The position numbers were made by a program, and so were the translations under genes. The notes beneath the pieces were generated by a model. The model made no database searches. It was not told the origin of the DNA and saw nothing but the letters and a program-made list of their open reading frames with translations. Positions 1 to 7,903 of a stretch of DNA of 64,000 nucleotides are shown in pieces; positions within the stretch are counted from its first letter, which is position 1; every line of letters begins with the position of its first letter. The DNA comes from Hymenobacter cyanobacteriorum (GTDB taxonomy: Bacteria; Bacteroidota; Bacteroidia; Cytophagales; Hymenobacteraceae), in contig NZ_JALBGC010000002.1 in NCBI RefSeq assembly GCF_022631375.1, positions 558,001 to 622,000 on the forward strand. The letters are read 5' to 3'.

Positions 1-222
1 GCCCGCCGGCACGTTGGGGATGTTGAAGGTGCCGTCGACGTTCGACGAGCTGCCCAGCGTCGAGCCTTCTACCAGCACCGTAGCACCGGGAATGCCCGTG
101 CCTTTATTGTCGAGCACCTTGCCACTAATAGAGCCGGTCTGGGCCTGGGCTCGGGTGGAAAAACCGAGTCCCGCGAGCAGCAGCAGCAGAAATAGCAGCT
201 TTGCTAAATATGGGTGTTTCAT
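1..222 (-). CDS. SusC/RagA-type TonB-dependent receptor, N-terminal part only
   Basis: Read on the minus strand from the ATG at 222, an open frame of 74 codons runs off the window edge. It starts with a signal peptide (Lys-His followed by a Leu-rich core, ending near AQAQ at residues 25-28). This is followed by a carboxypeptidase-regulatory-like domain of the kind that begins SusC receptors (GSISGKVLDNKGTGIPGATV, residues 30-49). Such proteins are outer-membrane importers of glycans or peptides, energised by TonB, and usually pair with a SusD lipoprotein, which would lie outside the window. The gene is cut by the window edge, not broken. The upstream region carries five LacI-type operator motifs, which suggests substrate-controlled expression. 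Confidence 0.85.
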   Translation of the reverse strand, partial: MKHPYLAKLLFLLLLLAGLGFSTRAQAQTGSISGKVLDNKGTGIPGATVLVEGSTLGSSSNVDGTFNIPNVPAG

Positions 223-302
223 AGAAACAGAGTGGTTAAAAAAAAGTGGTGGGAAAAAAACTGATTATTTGGGGCTGCAAGTTACCAAAAAATAGTATTA
301 AA

Positions 303-588
303 GAACGTTTGCGGGCTTTTTTTTCAAACGATTGTGATAGGCATTAACTGCTCCTTCCCAAACGATTGCAGGGTAATTTAGTCGCCTGTGACGTTGTTAA
401 AATCAATTTAATTTTTAAACAACAAAATGATTTTCAGATTATTGTAAATGAGCCTTGCCGCTATTGCAATAAATCATCCACGTAGTGAAATAATCCTGTA
501 ATGAAAATTGGACAATGATTGCAAACGTTAGCGCAAGCTGGAATAAAATCAGCTGAGCGAAATAGAAATAATTCTTGCAAACGTTAGC
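303..588. promoter_or_regulatory. Array of five LacI/GalR-type operator motifs
   Basis: The core CAAACG followed by a T-rich or A-rich mirror half occurs five times: 303-312 (AACGTTTGC, one full right half), 325-334 and 359-368 (CAAACGATTG twice), and 521-532 and 577-588 (GCAAACGTTAGC twice). The central CpG in a near-palindrome is typical of LacI/GalR-family operators. The 577 copy, read as TGCAAACGTTAGCA, fits the general cre-box pattern. The sites lie between the SusC-like gene (minus strand) and the secreted protein at 776 (plus strand), so either or both could be controlled. The remaining part of 223-724 is AT-rich and I see no gene in it. Confidence 0.6.
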
Positions 589-729
589 ACACTCGCTGGC
601 CAAAATCGGTTGCGGCAGTCGCAAGTCGGCAACACGGAAATTTGGCGCTTAGTTTGCCGTAAGGTGCGAAGTTTGACGCTGGATTGCCTGAACGACGCTC
701 TCCGCCGGCTGCTGGGCAGGGCGGTTGAG

Positions 730-760
730 TTGTGGTACCATCGCCAACTCGCTACATTTG
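730..760 (+). promoter_or_regulatory. Bacteroidota promoter for the gene at 776
   Basis: TTG at 730-732 and TACATTTG at 753-760 are separated by 20 bases, matching the TTG / TAnnTTTG promoter of Bacteroidota. The -7 element ends 15 bases before the ATG at 776, so the 5' leader would be very short. Confidence 0.5.
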
Positions 761-775
761 GCTTTTCCTTGTCTC

Positions 776-1465
776 ATGAAAAACCGCTTACTGCTGCTTG
801 TTTTGCTGCTGGCCGGCACGGGTTCAAGCGCCTGGGCCCAGTCGCGGCCCTATCTGAAAAAGCCGGTAAAGGGCAAATCAGCCACCTCAAAAAATGCGCC
901 CAAGCCGCCGCCGGTGTACGCGCCCATTGTGATTCAAAAGGCTGCTGACAATGAGGATGGCCCGCCGCCCGTGGTGGTGAACAAGGTCAAGCTGAAAAAG
1001 CCAGTGCTCGTGTACTACCAGGAGCCGGCGCCCGGCAAGGTGGTGCAGCAGCTCATCATGTCGGAAGAAAACCTGCCCCTGCTCAAAACCAACGACCTGG
1101 AGCACCTCATGCAGCGCCGCGAGGTATTTGTGGATGGCCTGGGCAACCTCGCGCTGCCGGGCAGCGACGTGAACAAGCAGCGCCTGTTGGGCACCAGCAC
1201 CGTGGCCGAAGACACCCGCCGCCCCGCCGGCGACGGCCGCTGCTTCTATTCCCGCCTGAAAGTGCCGTCGTCGGGCTTCTTGTACGTGGTGCGCGAATCG
1301 GCCGAAGAGTACCGCCACTTCGTGAAAGGCCCGCAGAAGAAAGGTGCAATGCTTGATTTTCAGGTAAATGGCTTGCCGGGTATCGACTCGGTGCGCGCGG
1401 CTTACACCCTGCGCAAAACGGATAACTCCGAACGCGGGGCCGGCACCGGCGAAACCATTCGCTAG
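776..1465 (+). CDS. Secreted hypothetical protein
   Basis: A 229-residue protein starting at ATG 776. An in-frame TTG at 725 gives a longer frame, but the ATG places a clear signal peptide (MKNRLLLL... ending AWAQ, about residue 21) at the N-terminus, so it is preferred. After the signal comes a basic, Pro/Lys-rich stretch (about residues 22-65) and then a mixed alpha/beta-like region with no motif I recognise. It precedes a secreted esterase by 22 bases and may be cotranscribed with it. Function unknown; location probably periplasm or outer-membrane surface. Confidence 0.7.
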   Translation: MKNRLLLLVLLLAGTGSSAWAQSRPYLKKPVKGKSATSKNAPKPPPVYAPIVIQKAADNEDGPPPVVVNKVKLKKPVLVYYQEPAPGKVVQQLIMSEENLPLLKTNDLEHLMQRREVFVDGLGNLALPGSDVNKQRLLGTSTVAEDTRRPAGDGRCFYSRLKVPSSGFLYVVRESAEEYRHFVKGPQKKGAMLDFQVNGLPGIDSVRAAYTLRKTDNSERGAGTGETIR

Positions 1466-1487
1466 CCTTCGAAAGCGCAATCCATTA

Positions 1488-2687
1488 ATGAACATTCGAT
1501 TTCTGCTGGCCGGCGCGATGCTGATTGCCGCTGGCCCCGCAACCGCGCAGGGGCTACTCAAAATCACGCGGGTGCCCGCCAGCACGCCGCCGGCTGATAC
1601 TCTGTTCGTGGCTGGCTCCTTCAACGGCTGGAACCCGCACAATTCCCGTTTTGCGCTGCATAAGCATGCCGATGGTACGTACCAAATCAGCCTGCCGCTA
1701 AGTTCCGCGCCATCCGAGTACAAGTTCACCCGCGGCAGCTGGGCCACAGTTGAGATTGATGCAAAAAACGGAGCCATTGCCAACCGCAAAGCCGATTTGA
1801 GCGCGGCCCGCGAGATTACGCACCAGGTGCAGGCCTGGGACGACCAAAGCGGCGCGGCTGCCGCGCCCAAAAAGCACACGGCCACCCCGCAGGTACACGT
1901 GCTGGCGCAGGCGTTTGCCATGCCCCAACTCGGCCGGACGCGCCGCATACTGGTGTATCTGCCCGCCGACTATGCCACCCAGCCGAAGCGGCGCTACCCG
2001 GTGCTGTACCTGCACGACGGGCAAAACGTGTTCGACGACGCCACCAGCTACAGTGGCGAGTGGGGAATTGATGAAACCCTTGACCAGCTGCGCAAATCCG
2101 GACAGGATGGCACCGGCAGTATTGTGGTGGCCATTGATAACGGCAACGAATTTCGTTCCGACGAATACATTCCGTGGCGCAGCGAGCGCCTGAAAGGCCA
2201 GTCTCACCAGGGCGGGCAGGGGAGTGCCTATGTTGATTTCCTGGCCCAGAAACTCAAGCCATACGTGGACGCGCACTACCGCACCCGCTCCGATGCCGCG
2301 CACACCGGCATCGTCGGCTCCAGCCTGGGCGGCCTCATTTCGGTGTATGCGGCCCTGAAATACCCGCGGGTATTTGGCGAAGTGGGCGCGTTTTCGCCGG
2401 CCTTCTGGGTGTGTAACGACTCACTGAAGGCGTATGCGAAACAGCACCCAGCGGCGCGTACGGCCCGGTTCTACTTCGTGTGCGGGCCCAACGAGTCGGA
2501 CACCATGCTGCCGCTGATGGCGCAGTGGCGTGATGAGCTGCGGGCCGAGGGCGTACCGGCCGTCAACCTGTCGTTTCACACGCCGGCTACCGGCGAGCAC
2601 AAGGAATGGTTTTGGCGGCGCGAGTTTCCAGCCGCCTATCGATTTCTGGTTCGGCCGATGCCAGCGGCTGGTGCAAAAGCTAAGTAA
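1488..2687 (+). CDS. Secreted esterase with N-terminal carbohydrate-binding-like (CBM48/AMPK) domain
   Basis: A 399-residue protein with a signal peptide (cleavage near ATAQ, residue 21). Residues about 25-115 resemble an early-set glycogen-binding domain (VAGSFNGWNP, then YKFTRGSW). Residues about 130-395 form an enterochelin-esterase/esterase-D-like alpha/beta hydrolase: LHDGQNVFD near 165-173 and the nucleophile elbow GSSLGG with Ser279. The ATG at 1488 was chosen over the in-frame upstream start at 1368 because it opens the signal peptide. Likely role is hydrolysis of an ester on a sugar or siderophore-like substrate in the periplasm; the precise substrate cannot be read. Two other proteins of this hydrolase type occur near 50-52 kb. 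Confidence 0.8.
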   Translation: MNIRFLLAGAMLIAAGPATAQGLLKITRVPASTPPADTLFVAGSFNGWNPHNSRFALHKHADGTYQISLPLSSAPSEYKFTRGSWATVEIDAKNGAIANRKADLSAAREITHQVQAWDDQSGAAAAPKKHTATPQVHVLAQAFAMPQLGRTRRILVYLPADYATQPKRRYPVLYLHDGQNVFDDATSYSGEWGIDETLDQLRKSGQDGTGSIVVAIDNGNEFRSDEYIPWRSERLKGQSHQGGQGSAYVDFLAQKLKPYVDAHYRTRSDAAHTGIVGSSLGGLISVYAALKYPRVFGEVGAFSPAFWVCNDSLKAYAKQHPAARTARFYFVCGPNESDTMLPLMAQWRDELRAEGVPAVNLSFHTPATGEHKEWFWRREFPAAYRFLVRPMPAAGAKAK

Positions 2688-2785
2688 CAAGCAGTTGCCC
2701 CGCACGAACAGTGGAGCCGGAGGTTGCCAGATTGCTGCGCAACGGCAACGATTGTTGACGGATTAGTATAAAATTTCGGGTTTGC

Positions 2786-2819
2786 TTGCCGGTATTCCAA
2801 CATTGCTGCCCTACCTTTG
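2786..2819 (+). promoter_or_regulatory. Putative trp operon promoter
   Basis: TACCTTTG at 2812-2819 matches the Bacteroidota -7 element TAnnTTTG. The nearest suitable TTG is at 2786-2788, giving a 23-base spacer, slightly long. The element ends 32 bases before the leader-peptide ATG at 2852, which fits a transcript that begins just ahead of the leader. Confidence 0.55.
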
Positions 2820-2851
2820 CCACGCGTTTCAGCCGAAGCGCCTTTCTCAAC

Positions 2852-2929
2852 ATGAACTCGACGCGTATTTCTCAGGCTTGGTGGTGGCAGCTCCGAAACA
2901 TCGGACCGGCCTGCCTGTGCGCCTCGTGA
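2852..2929 (+). CDS. trpL: trp operon leader peptide with three consecutive Trp codons
   Basis: A 25-codon ORF runs from ATG 2852 to TGA 2927-2929 (MNSTRISQAWWWQLRNIGPA then five more residues). Codons 10-12 are TGG-TGG-TGG (2879-2887). In a 25-residue peptide this is far above expectation, and the ORF sits directly between the putative promoter and a terminator that precedes trpE. This is the classical layout of transcription attenuation: the ribosome stalls on Trp codons when charged tRNA-Trp is short, and the terminator is then avoided. Too short for routine ORF calling. Confidence 0.85.
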   Translation: MNSTRISQAWWWQLRNIGPACLCAS

Positions 2930-2956
2930 AGTCAACCTGATTTTACCTGCAATCAC

Positions 2957-2986
2957 AAAAAGCCCGGCCCACAAGCCGGGCTTTTT
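2957..2986 (+). terminator. Attenuator terminator ahead of trpE
   Basis: Perfect 12-bp stem AAAAAGCCCGGC (2957-2968) with GCCGGGCTTTTT (2975-2986), six-base loop, ending in a T run. It lies 27 bases after the leader-peptide stop and 29 bases before the trpE start. A competing pairing of 2910-2918 with 2971-2979 (seven of nine pairs) would disrupt the terminator and would be free when a ribosome stalls on the Trp codons; this alternative fold is weaker and tentative. Confidence 0.85.
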
Positions 2987-3015
2987 CTGTTTCTGCTGCT
3001 TCTCTTTTCTATACC

Positions 3016-4443
3016 GTGCCTTACCAACTTCTCACCCGCTCCCGCCGCCTGCTCGCCGATACCGTGACTCCGGTGGGCCTGTTTCTGCGCCTGCGCGACC
3101 AGTATGCCAACTGCCTGCTACTGGAAAGTGCCGATTACCACGGCCAGCAAAACGCCTTCAGCTACCTGGTGTGCGAGCCGCTGGCCACGTTTGAGCTGCG
3201 GCGCGGCGGGGTGCTACGCCAGCTATTGCCCGGCACCTCCGAAACCACCGAAACGCTGGCGCACCCGCGCGAGGCGCTGGCCCGGCTGCGCGACTTTGCC
3301 GCCGCCGGCACGCCCGATGCATCGGCCGAAAAGCTGCCCTTCATCAGCACCGGGCTGTTTGGCTACATAGGCTACGAGGCCGTGCAAAGCTTCGAGGATG
3401 TGCAGCTGAACCCGGAGAAAGTGCCGGCCGGTGATATTCCGCTGATTCGCTACGGCGTGTACCGCTACGTTATTGCCTTCAACCACTTCCGGCAGGAGCT
3501 GCACCTGTTCGAGCACAGCGTAGCCGGTGAGCCCTCGGCCGAAACCGACGGCCTCGACCGCCTTGAAAACCTTGTGCGCCACCCCAGTGTGCCGAACTTC
3601 GGCTTCGCCACGGTGGGCGAGGAGCAGACCAACCAGACCGACGAAGAATTCCTGGCGCGCCTCACGCAGGGCCAGGCCCACTGCCTGCGCGGCGACGTGT
3701 TTCAGATTGTGCTTTCGCGGCGCTTTCAGCAGGGCTTTTCGGGCGATGAGTTCAACGTGTACCGGGCGCTGCGGTCCATCAATCCCTCGCCGTACCTTTT
3801 CTATTTCGACTACGGCGACTATAAAATCTTCGGCTCCTCGCCCGAGGCGCAGGTGCTGGTGCAGGGCCGCGAGGCTACGCTGTTCCCGATTGCGGGCACG
3901 TACCGCCGCACCGGCGACGATGCCGCCGATGCCGCTTCCGCCCAGCGCCTGGCCGCCGACCCCAAGGAAAACGCCGAGCACGTGATGCTGGTAGACTTGG
4001 CGCGCAACGACTTGGCCCGCCACGGCACCCAGGTGCAGGTGCGTACGTTGCGCGAAATCCAGTTTTACTCGCACGTCATTCACTTAGTAAGTAAAGTGAC
4101 GGCCGAGCTGGCCGAAAATACTGATACGCTGCAAGTAGTGGCTGATACCTTCCCGGCCGGCACGCTGTCCGGTGCGCCCAAGTTCCGGGCTATCCAATTG
4201 ATTGATGGGCTGGAGCCGACCGCCCGCGGCTACTACGGCGGCTGCCTGGGCTTCCTGGGGTTCGATGGCAGCTTCAACCACGCCATTATGATTCGCTCAT
4301 TTCTGAGCACCGGCAACCAGCTGTATTTCCAGGCCGGCGCGGGCGTGGTGGCGGCTTCGAAAGTGCAGTCAGAGCTGGAGGAGGTGCACCACAAGCTCGG
4401 CGCGTTGCGCGCGGCACTGCGGGCCGCCGCCGAAGTGCGCTGA
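3016..4443 (+). CDS. trpE: Anthranilate synthase component I
   Basis: A 475-residue protein that converts chorismate to anthranilate with ammonia supplied by TrpG, the first committed step of tryptophan synthesis. The C-terminal two thirds shows the chorismate-binding fold: GDVFQIVLSRRF, the stretch around IAGTYRRTGD, DLARNDLARHG and the segment FPAGTLSGAPK. The start is a GTG at 3016, which opens the family-like N-terminus (MPYQLLTRSRRLLAD); no better ATG is nearby. It is the first gene of the trp operon, directly behind the attenuator, and is followed after 137 bases (occupied by a palindromic repeat) by trpG. Cytoplasmic. Confidence 0.95.
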   Translation: MPYQLLTRSRRLLADTVTPVGLFLRLRDQYANCLLLESADYHGQQNAFSYLVCEPLATFELRRGGVLRQLLPGTSETTETLAHPREALARLRDFAAAGTPDASAEKLPFISTGLFGYIGYEAVQSFEDVQLNPEKVPAGDIPLIRYGVYRYVIAFNHFRQELHLFEHSVAGEPSAETDGLDRLENLVRHPSVPNFGFATVGEEQTNQTDEEFLARLTQGQAHCLRGDVFQIVLSRRFQQGFSGDEFNVYRALRSINPSPYLFYFDYGDYKIFGSSPEAQVLVQGREATLFPIAGTYRRTGDDAADAASAQRLAADPKENAEHVMLVDLARNDLARHGTQVQVRTLREIQFYSHVIHLVSKVTAELAENTDTLQVVADTFPAGTLSGAPKFRAIQLIDGLEPTARGYYGGCLGFLGFDGSFNHAIMIRSFLSTGNQLYFQAGAGVVAASKVQSELEEVHHKLGALRAALRAAAEVR

Positions 4444-4450
4444 TATAAAA

Positions 4451-4563
4451 GAACGTCATGCATAGCGCAGCGAAGCATCTCGCATGCCGCCACTAATGAT
4501 GACGTTTTCACGACTGAATTTCCACTGCATGCGAGATGCTTCGCTGCGCTCTGCATGACGTTC
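4451..4563. repeat. Palindromic intergenic repeat, family A (copy 1)
   Basis: Two 37-base arms (4451-4487 and about 4527-4563) are inverted copies with one mismatch, beginning GAACGTCATGC and containing AGCGAAGCATCTCGC, separated by about 39 bases. It fills the trpE-trpG gap. Related copies are at 9913, 12045, 31140, 36982, 43308 and 55141. Confidence 0.9.
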
Positions 4564-4580
4564 TTCTTGCTCCGTCTTCC

Positions 4581-5150
4581 ATGAAAATCCTCGTTCTCGA
4601 TAACTACGACTCCTTCACCTACAACCTGGTGCACCTGCTGCGCGAGCTCGGCCACGGCCCGAACATGACGGTGACGCGCAACGACCAGTTGACGCTCGAA
4701 GCCGTCGAGGCCTACGATGCCATCTTGCTCTCGCCCGGCCCCGGCATTCCCACGGAGGCGGGCCTGATGCCGGCCATCATCGAAAAATACGCGCCCACCA
4801 AACGCATCCTAGGCGTGTGCCTGGGCCACCAGGGGCTGGCCGAAAGCTTCGGCGCGGAACTCTACAACATCCCCGCCGTGCTGCACGGCGTGGCCAATGA
4901 AGCTGAGGTAACGGTGGGCGACGAGCGCCTCTTTGCCGGGCTGCCCGAGCGGTTCCAGGTGGGGCGCTACCACTCGTGGGCGGTGCGGCCCGAGTCGATG
5001 CCCGCCGCGCTGGAAGTAACGGCCCGCGATGCCAATGGCGAAGTACTGGCCTTCCGCCACCGCGCGTACGATGTGCGCGGCGTGCAATTCCATCCCGAAA
5101 GCATCCTCACCGAGCACGGCGCGCAGATGCTGGCCAACTGGCTGGCGTGA
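4581..5150 (+). CDS. trpG: Anthranilate synthase component II (glutamine amidotransferase)
   Basis: A 189-residue class I glutamine amidotransferase that feeds ammonia to TrpE. The catalytic triad is visible: Cys80 in GVCLGHQ, His171 and Glu173 in QFHPES; the oxyanion segment SPGPGIP is at 51-57. The ATG at 4581 is preferred over an upstream in-frame ATG at 4536, which lies inside the palindromic repeat and would encode repeat sequence. Members of this family can also serve 4-amino-4-deoxychorismate synthase (PabA); position in the trp operon points to TrpG, though a dual role is possible. Confidence 0.93.
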   Translation: MKILVLDNYDSFTYNLVHLLRELGHGPNMTVTRNDQLTLEAVEAYDAILLSPGPGIPTEAGLMPAIIEKYAPTKRILGVCLGHQGLAESFGAELYNIPAVLHGVANEAEVTVGDERLFAGLPERFQVGRYHSWAVRPESMPAALEVTARDANGEVLAFRHRAYDVRGVQFHPESILTEHGAQMLANWLA

Positions 5151-5154
5151 TTGA

Positions 5155-5247
5155 GCTCTTAGCTGATAGCCGTTAGCTATTAGCTTTTTCAAAATAACAG
5201 CCCGTTGAACAACAGCTAAAAGCTAACAGCCATTGGCTAACAGCTAA
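5155..5247. repeat. Palindromic intergenic repeat, family G (copy 1)
   Basis: The trpG-trpD gap is built from variants of TTAGCTnnTAGC and its complement (left about 5155-5185, right about 5211-5247, AACAGCTAAAAGCTAACAGC). The unit AACAGCTAA is the same as in the tandem array at 53574. Confidence 0.75.
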
Positions 5248-5251
5248 AAAA

Positions 5252-6247
5252 ATGAAACAGATTCTCACCAAGCTTTTCGACCACCAGCCCCTCACGCACG
5301 CCGAGGCCCACGCCGCCATGCGCCAGCTGGGCGAGGGCGGGGCCAACCCGGCCGAAACGGCGGCTTTCCTGGCCGTGTACCGCATGCGGCCCATCACGGT
5401 GGCCGAGCTGGCCGGCTTTCGCCAAGCCCTGCTCGACCTGAGCCGCGACCCGGAGCTGGGCACGCACGAAGTCGTGGACATTGTGGGCACGGGCGGCGAC
5501 GGCAAAAACACGATTAACATCTCCACGCTGGCCTGCTTTATTGTGGCCGGGGCGGGCACGTTGGTGGCCAAGCACGGCAACTTCGGCGTTTCGTCGGTGT
5601 CAGGGGCTTCGAACGTGCTGGCCCATTTCGGCTACAACTTCGAAGCCAGCTCCGACCAGTTGCGGCGGCAGCTCGACCGGGCGGGCATTTGCTTTCTGCA
5701 CGCGCCGGCTTTTCATCCGGCTATGCGGCACGCCGGGCCCATCCGGCGTGAGCTGGGGCTGCGCACTTTCTTCAACATCCTCGGCCCGCTGGTGAACCCG
5801 GCCCGGCCGGCGGCCCAACTGCTGGGCGTGTTCAGCCTGGAGCTCCAGCGCCTCTACCACTACCTCATGCAGCCCACCGGTACCCGCTACGCCGTGGTGC
5901 ACGCCCTCGATGGCTACGACGAACTGGCCCTCACCGGCCCGGCCAAAGTGGTGTCGTCGTTCGAAGGCGAGCGGCTGTTTACCGCCGACACCCTGGGCCT
6001 GCCGGCCTGCACGCCCGATGACCTAGCCGGCGGCAGCACCGTAACGGCCGCCGCCGAGCTGTTCAAACACGTGCTCGATGGCCATGGCACCGCCGCCCAG
6101 CGCAACGTGACCACCGCCAACGCCGCCCTGGCCCTGCAATGCGCCCGTCCCGGCCTGAGTTGGGAAGACGCGCTGGCGCTTAGCCGCGAGTCGCTGGACT
6201 CGGGCGCGGCGAAAAGAGCGTTTGAAACGATGCTGGCGGTGAGTTAA
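5252..6247 (+). CDS. trpD: Anthranilate phosphoribosyltransferase
   Basis: A 331-residue enzyme that joins anthranilate to phosphoribosyl pyrophosphate. Hallmarks are visible: the glycine-rich PRPP loop DIVGTGGDGKNTINIST near residues 77-93, KHGNFGVSS near 109-117, and HFGYNFEAS. Length is normal for the family. It starts at ATG 5252 right after a palindromic repeat; its stop codon (6245-6247) lies in the next repeat. Third gene of the trp operon; cytoplasmic. Confidence 0.95.
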   Translation: MKQILTKLFDHQPLTHAEAHAAMRQLGEGGANPAETAAFLAVYRMRPITVAELAGFRQALLDLSRDPELGTHEVVDIVGTGGDGKNTINISTLACFIVAGAGTLVAKHGNFGVSSVSGASNVLAHFGYNFEASSDQLRRQLDRAGICFLHAPAFHPAMRHAGPIRRELGLRTFFNILGPLVNPARPAAQLLGVFSLELQRLYHYLMQPTGTRYAVVHALDGYDELALTGPAKVVSSFEGERLFTADTLGLPACTPDDLAGGSTVTAAAELFKHVLDGHGTAAQRNVTTANAALALQCARPGLSWEDALALSRESLDSGAAKRAFETMLAVS

Positions 6248-6334
6248 AAGTGAAAAGTTAAGAGTTAAATCCTTCTGATTTTACTCTGTTTTCGCTGCTC
6301 TGACTCTCAACTTTTAACTCATAACTTTTAACTA
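6243..6334. repeat. Palindromic intergenic repeat, family E (copy 1)
   Basis: Left part is made of AGTTAAAAGT and AAGTTAAGAGTTAAA, and the right part (about 6305-6334) of AACTTTTAACT repeats, giving a long AT-rich hairpin. It occupies the trpD-trpC gap and overlaps the trpD stop. Second copy at 46600. Confidence 0.8.
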
Positions 6335-6337
6335 CCC

Positions 6338-7159
6338 ATGTCCACCATCCTCGATACCATCGTCGCCCACAAGCGCCAGGAAGTTGCCAGCCGCCGCGAA
6401 CTGGTGCCCACCAAGTTGCTCGAAACCAGCTTGTATTTCAACTCGCAGCCGCTGTCGCTGCGCAAGTACCTGCTGCGCGAAGGTGGTAGCGGGCTTATTG
6501 CCGAGTTCAAGCGCAAGTCGCCCTCCAAGGGCTGGATAAACCAGTATGCACCGGTCGAGCGGACCACGCTGGGCTACATGCAGGCCGGCGCGGCGGCGCT
6601 GTCCATCCTCACCGATGCCGAGTTTTTCGGCGGCAAAAACGAGGACCTGACCACGGCGCGCCGTTTTAATTTCTGCCCCATCCTGCGCAAGGATTTCGTG
6701 GTGGACGAATACCAGATTCTCGAAGCCAAGAGCATCGGGGCCGATGCCGTGCTGCTGATTGCGGCCGTGCTCACGCCCCAGGAAATCGACACGCTGGGCC
6801 GCCTGGCCCGCTCGCTGGGCCTCGAAGTGCTGCTCGAAGTGCACAACGGCGAGGAACTGGCCCGCTCGGCTAACGCCGACGCCGTGAACCTCATCGGCGT
6901 GAACAACCGCAACCTGCACGATTTCAGCCTGAGTCTCGATACTTCGCTGGCATTGGCCGAGGCAATTCCAAGCGAGTTTGTGAAGGTGTCGGAAAGTGGG
7001 ATTTCGACCGCCTCCGCCATTGGCCAGCTGCGCGAAGCGGGCTACCGGGGCTTCCTGCTGGGCGAGGCCTTCATGCGCCACGCCCGCCCCGAGCGCGCCT
7101 GTGCCGCACTGGTGCAGGAAATCGCCGCCCTGCCGAAAACCGAAACCGCAGTCGCCTAG
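6338..7159 (+). CDS. trpC: Indole-3-glycerol-phosphate synthase
   Basis: A 273-residue TIM-barrel enzyme that closes the indole ring. Family motifs are present in order: LIAEFKRKSPSKG near residues 52-64 with the catalytic Lys of EFKRKSPS, LTDAEFFGG, LRKDFVVDEYQI near 115-126, LLEVHN, GVNNRNL near 190-196 and SESGI near 219-223. Start at ATG 6338 follows a repeat. Its stop is nine bases before the trpF ATG, so translation of the two is probably coupled. Confidence 0.95.
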   Translation: MSTILDTIVAHKRQEVASRRELVPTKLLETSLYFNSQPLSLRKYLLREGGSGLIAEFKRKSPSKGWINQYAPVERTTLGYMQAGAAALSILTDAEFFGGKNEDLTTARRFNFCPILRKDFVVDEYQILEAKSIGADAVLLIAAVLTPQEIDTLGRLARSLGLEVLLEVHNGEELARSANADAVNLIGVNNRNLHDFSLSLDTSLALAEAIPSEFVKVSESGISTASAIGQLREAGYRGFLLGEAFMRHARPERACAALVQEIAALPKTETAVA

Positions 7160-7168
7160 TTGCCGGCT

Positions 7169-7903
7169 ATGAAAACGCCCCGCCCCAACCTTTCCGATTT
7201 AGCCGCCTCCGCCGGTGTGCCCGGCGCAAAAGCTGTTTCGGCCGCTCCCGCCACTCCGGCGCGGCTGCTGGTGAAGGTGTGCGGGATGCGCGACGAGGCC
7301 GCCCTGGCCGGCGTGGCCGCGCTGGCGCCGGATTTCCTGGGTTTCATCTTCGCGCCAAAATCGCCCCGTTTCGTGGGCGACGTGCTGGCCCCCGAGCTGG
7401 TGCAGGCCCTGCCGCCCACCATCTGGAAAGTGGGCGTGTTCGTGGATGAAACCACCGAAAATATCCTTGCTACCGCCCACCGCTTCGGCCTTGCTGCCGT
7501 GCAGCTGCACGGCCACGAAACACCCGCGCAATGCGAGGACCTGAACGAAGCCGGCCTGCTGGTCATAAAGGCGTTTTCGGTAGGGGAGGCCGTCGATTTC
7601 AACGCCCTGCTGCCTTACGTGCCGCATTGCGACTACTTTCTCTTCGATACCAAAGGGGCCGCGCCCGGCGGCAACGGGGCCACTTTCGATTGGAATTTGT
7701 TGCAGTCTTACCACCTGCCCGTGCCTTATTTCCTGGCCGGTGGGCTGGGGCTGGAACACGCCGCCGAACTAGCGGCTCTGCGCCTGCCTGGCTTGGCCGG
7801 CGTGGACTTAAACAGTGGTTTTGAAACCTCGCCGGGTGTGAAAGACGCTGGCCGCCTGGCCCAAATGCTCACTCAACTGCGCCCCGGCGCACCATTCATA
7901 TGA
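7169..7903 (+). CDS. trpF: Phosphoribosylanthranilate isomerase
   Basis: A 244-residue isomerase. The catalytic pair is visible: Cys38 in KVCGMR and Asp213 in GVDLNSGFE. About 30 Ala/Pro-rich residues precede the first strand, a longer N-terminus than most TrpF proteins; a GTG at 7272 just before KVCGMR would be an alternative but the ATG at 7169 gives the tight spacing expected after trpC. The end overlaps the trpB start by four bases (ATGA), a sign of translational coupling. Confidence 0.92.
   Translation: MKTPRPNLSDLAASAGVPGAKAVSAAPATPARLLVKVCGMRDEAALAGVAALAPDFLGFIFAPKSPRFVGDVLAPELVQALPPTIWKVGVFVDETTENILATAHRFGLAAVQLHGHETPAQCEDLNEAGLLVIKAFSVGEAVDFNALLPYVPHCDYFLFDTKGAAPGGNGATFDWNLLQSYHLPVPYFLAGGLGLEHAAELAALRLPGLAGVDLNSGFETSPGVKDAGRLAQMLTQLRPGAPFI

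Noticed and set aside
887..1948. 353-codon minus-strand frame across the hypothetical and esterase genes
   Set aside because: It spans two plus-strand genes that have signal peptides and, for the second, an esterase motif; the translation is a low-complexity shadow.
2875..2977. Strong nine-pair stem between the Trp codons (2875-2884) and the terminator (2969-2977) as the main antiterminator
   Set aside because: A ribosome stalled on the Trp codons would block this stem, so it would act in the opposite sense to tryptophan starvation relief. Kept only as an alternative within the attenuator finding.
4451..4563. Terminal inverted repeats of an insertion sequence
   Set aside because: The two arms are separated by only about 39 bases and contain no ORF; copies recur in many gaps, so it is a small palindromic element and not a mobile element with a transposase.
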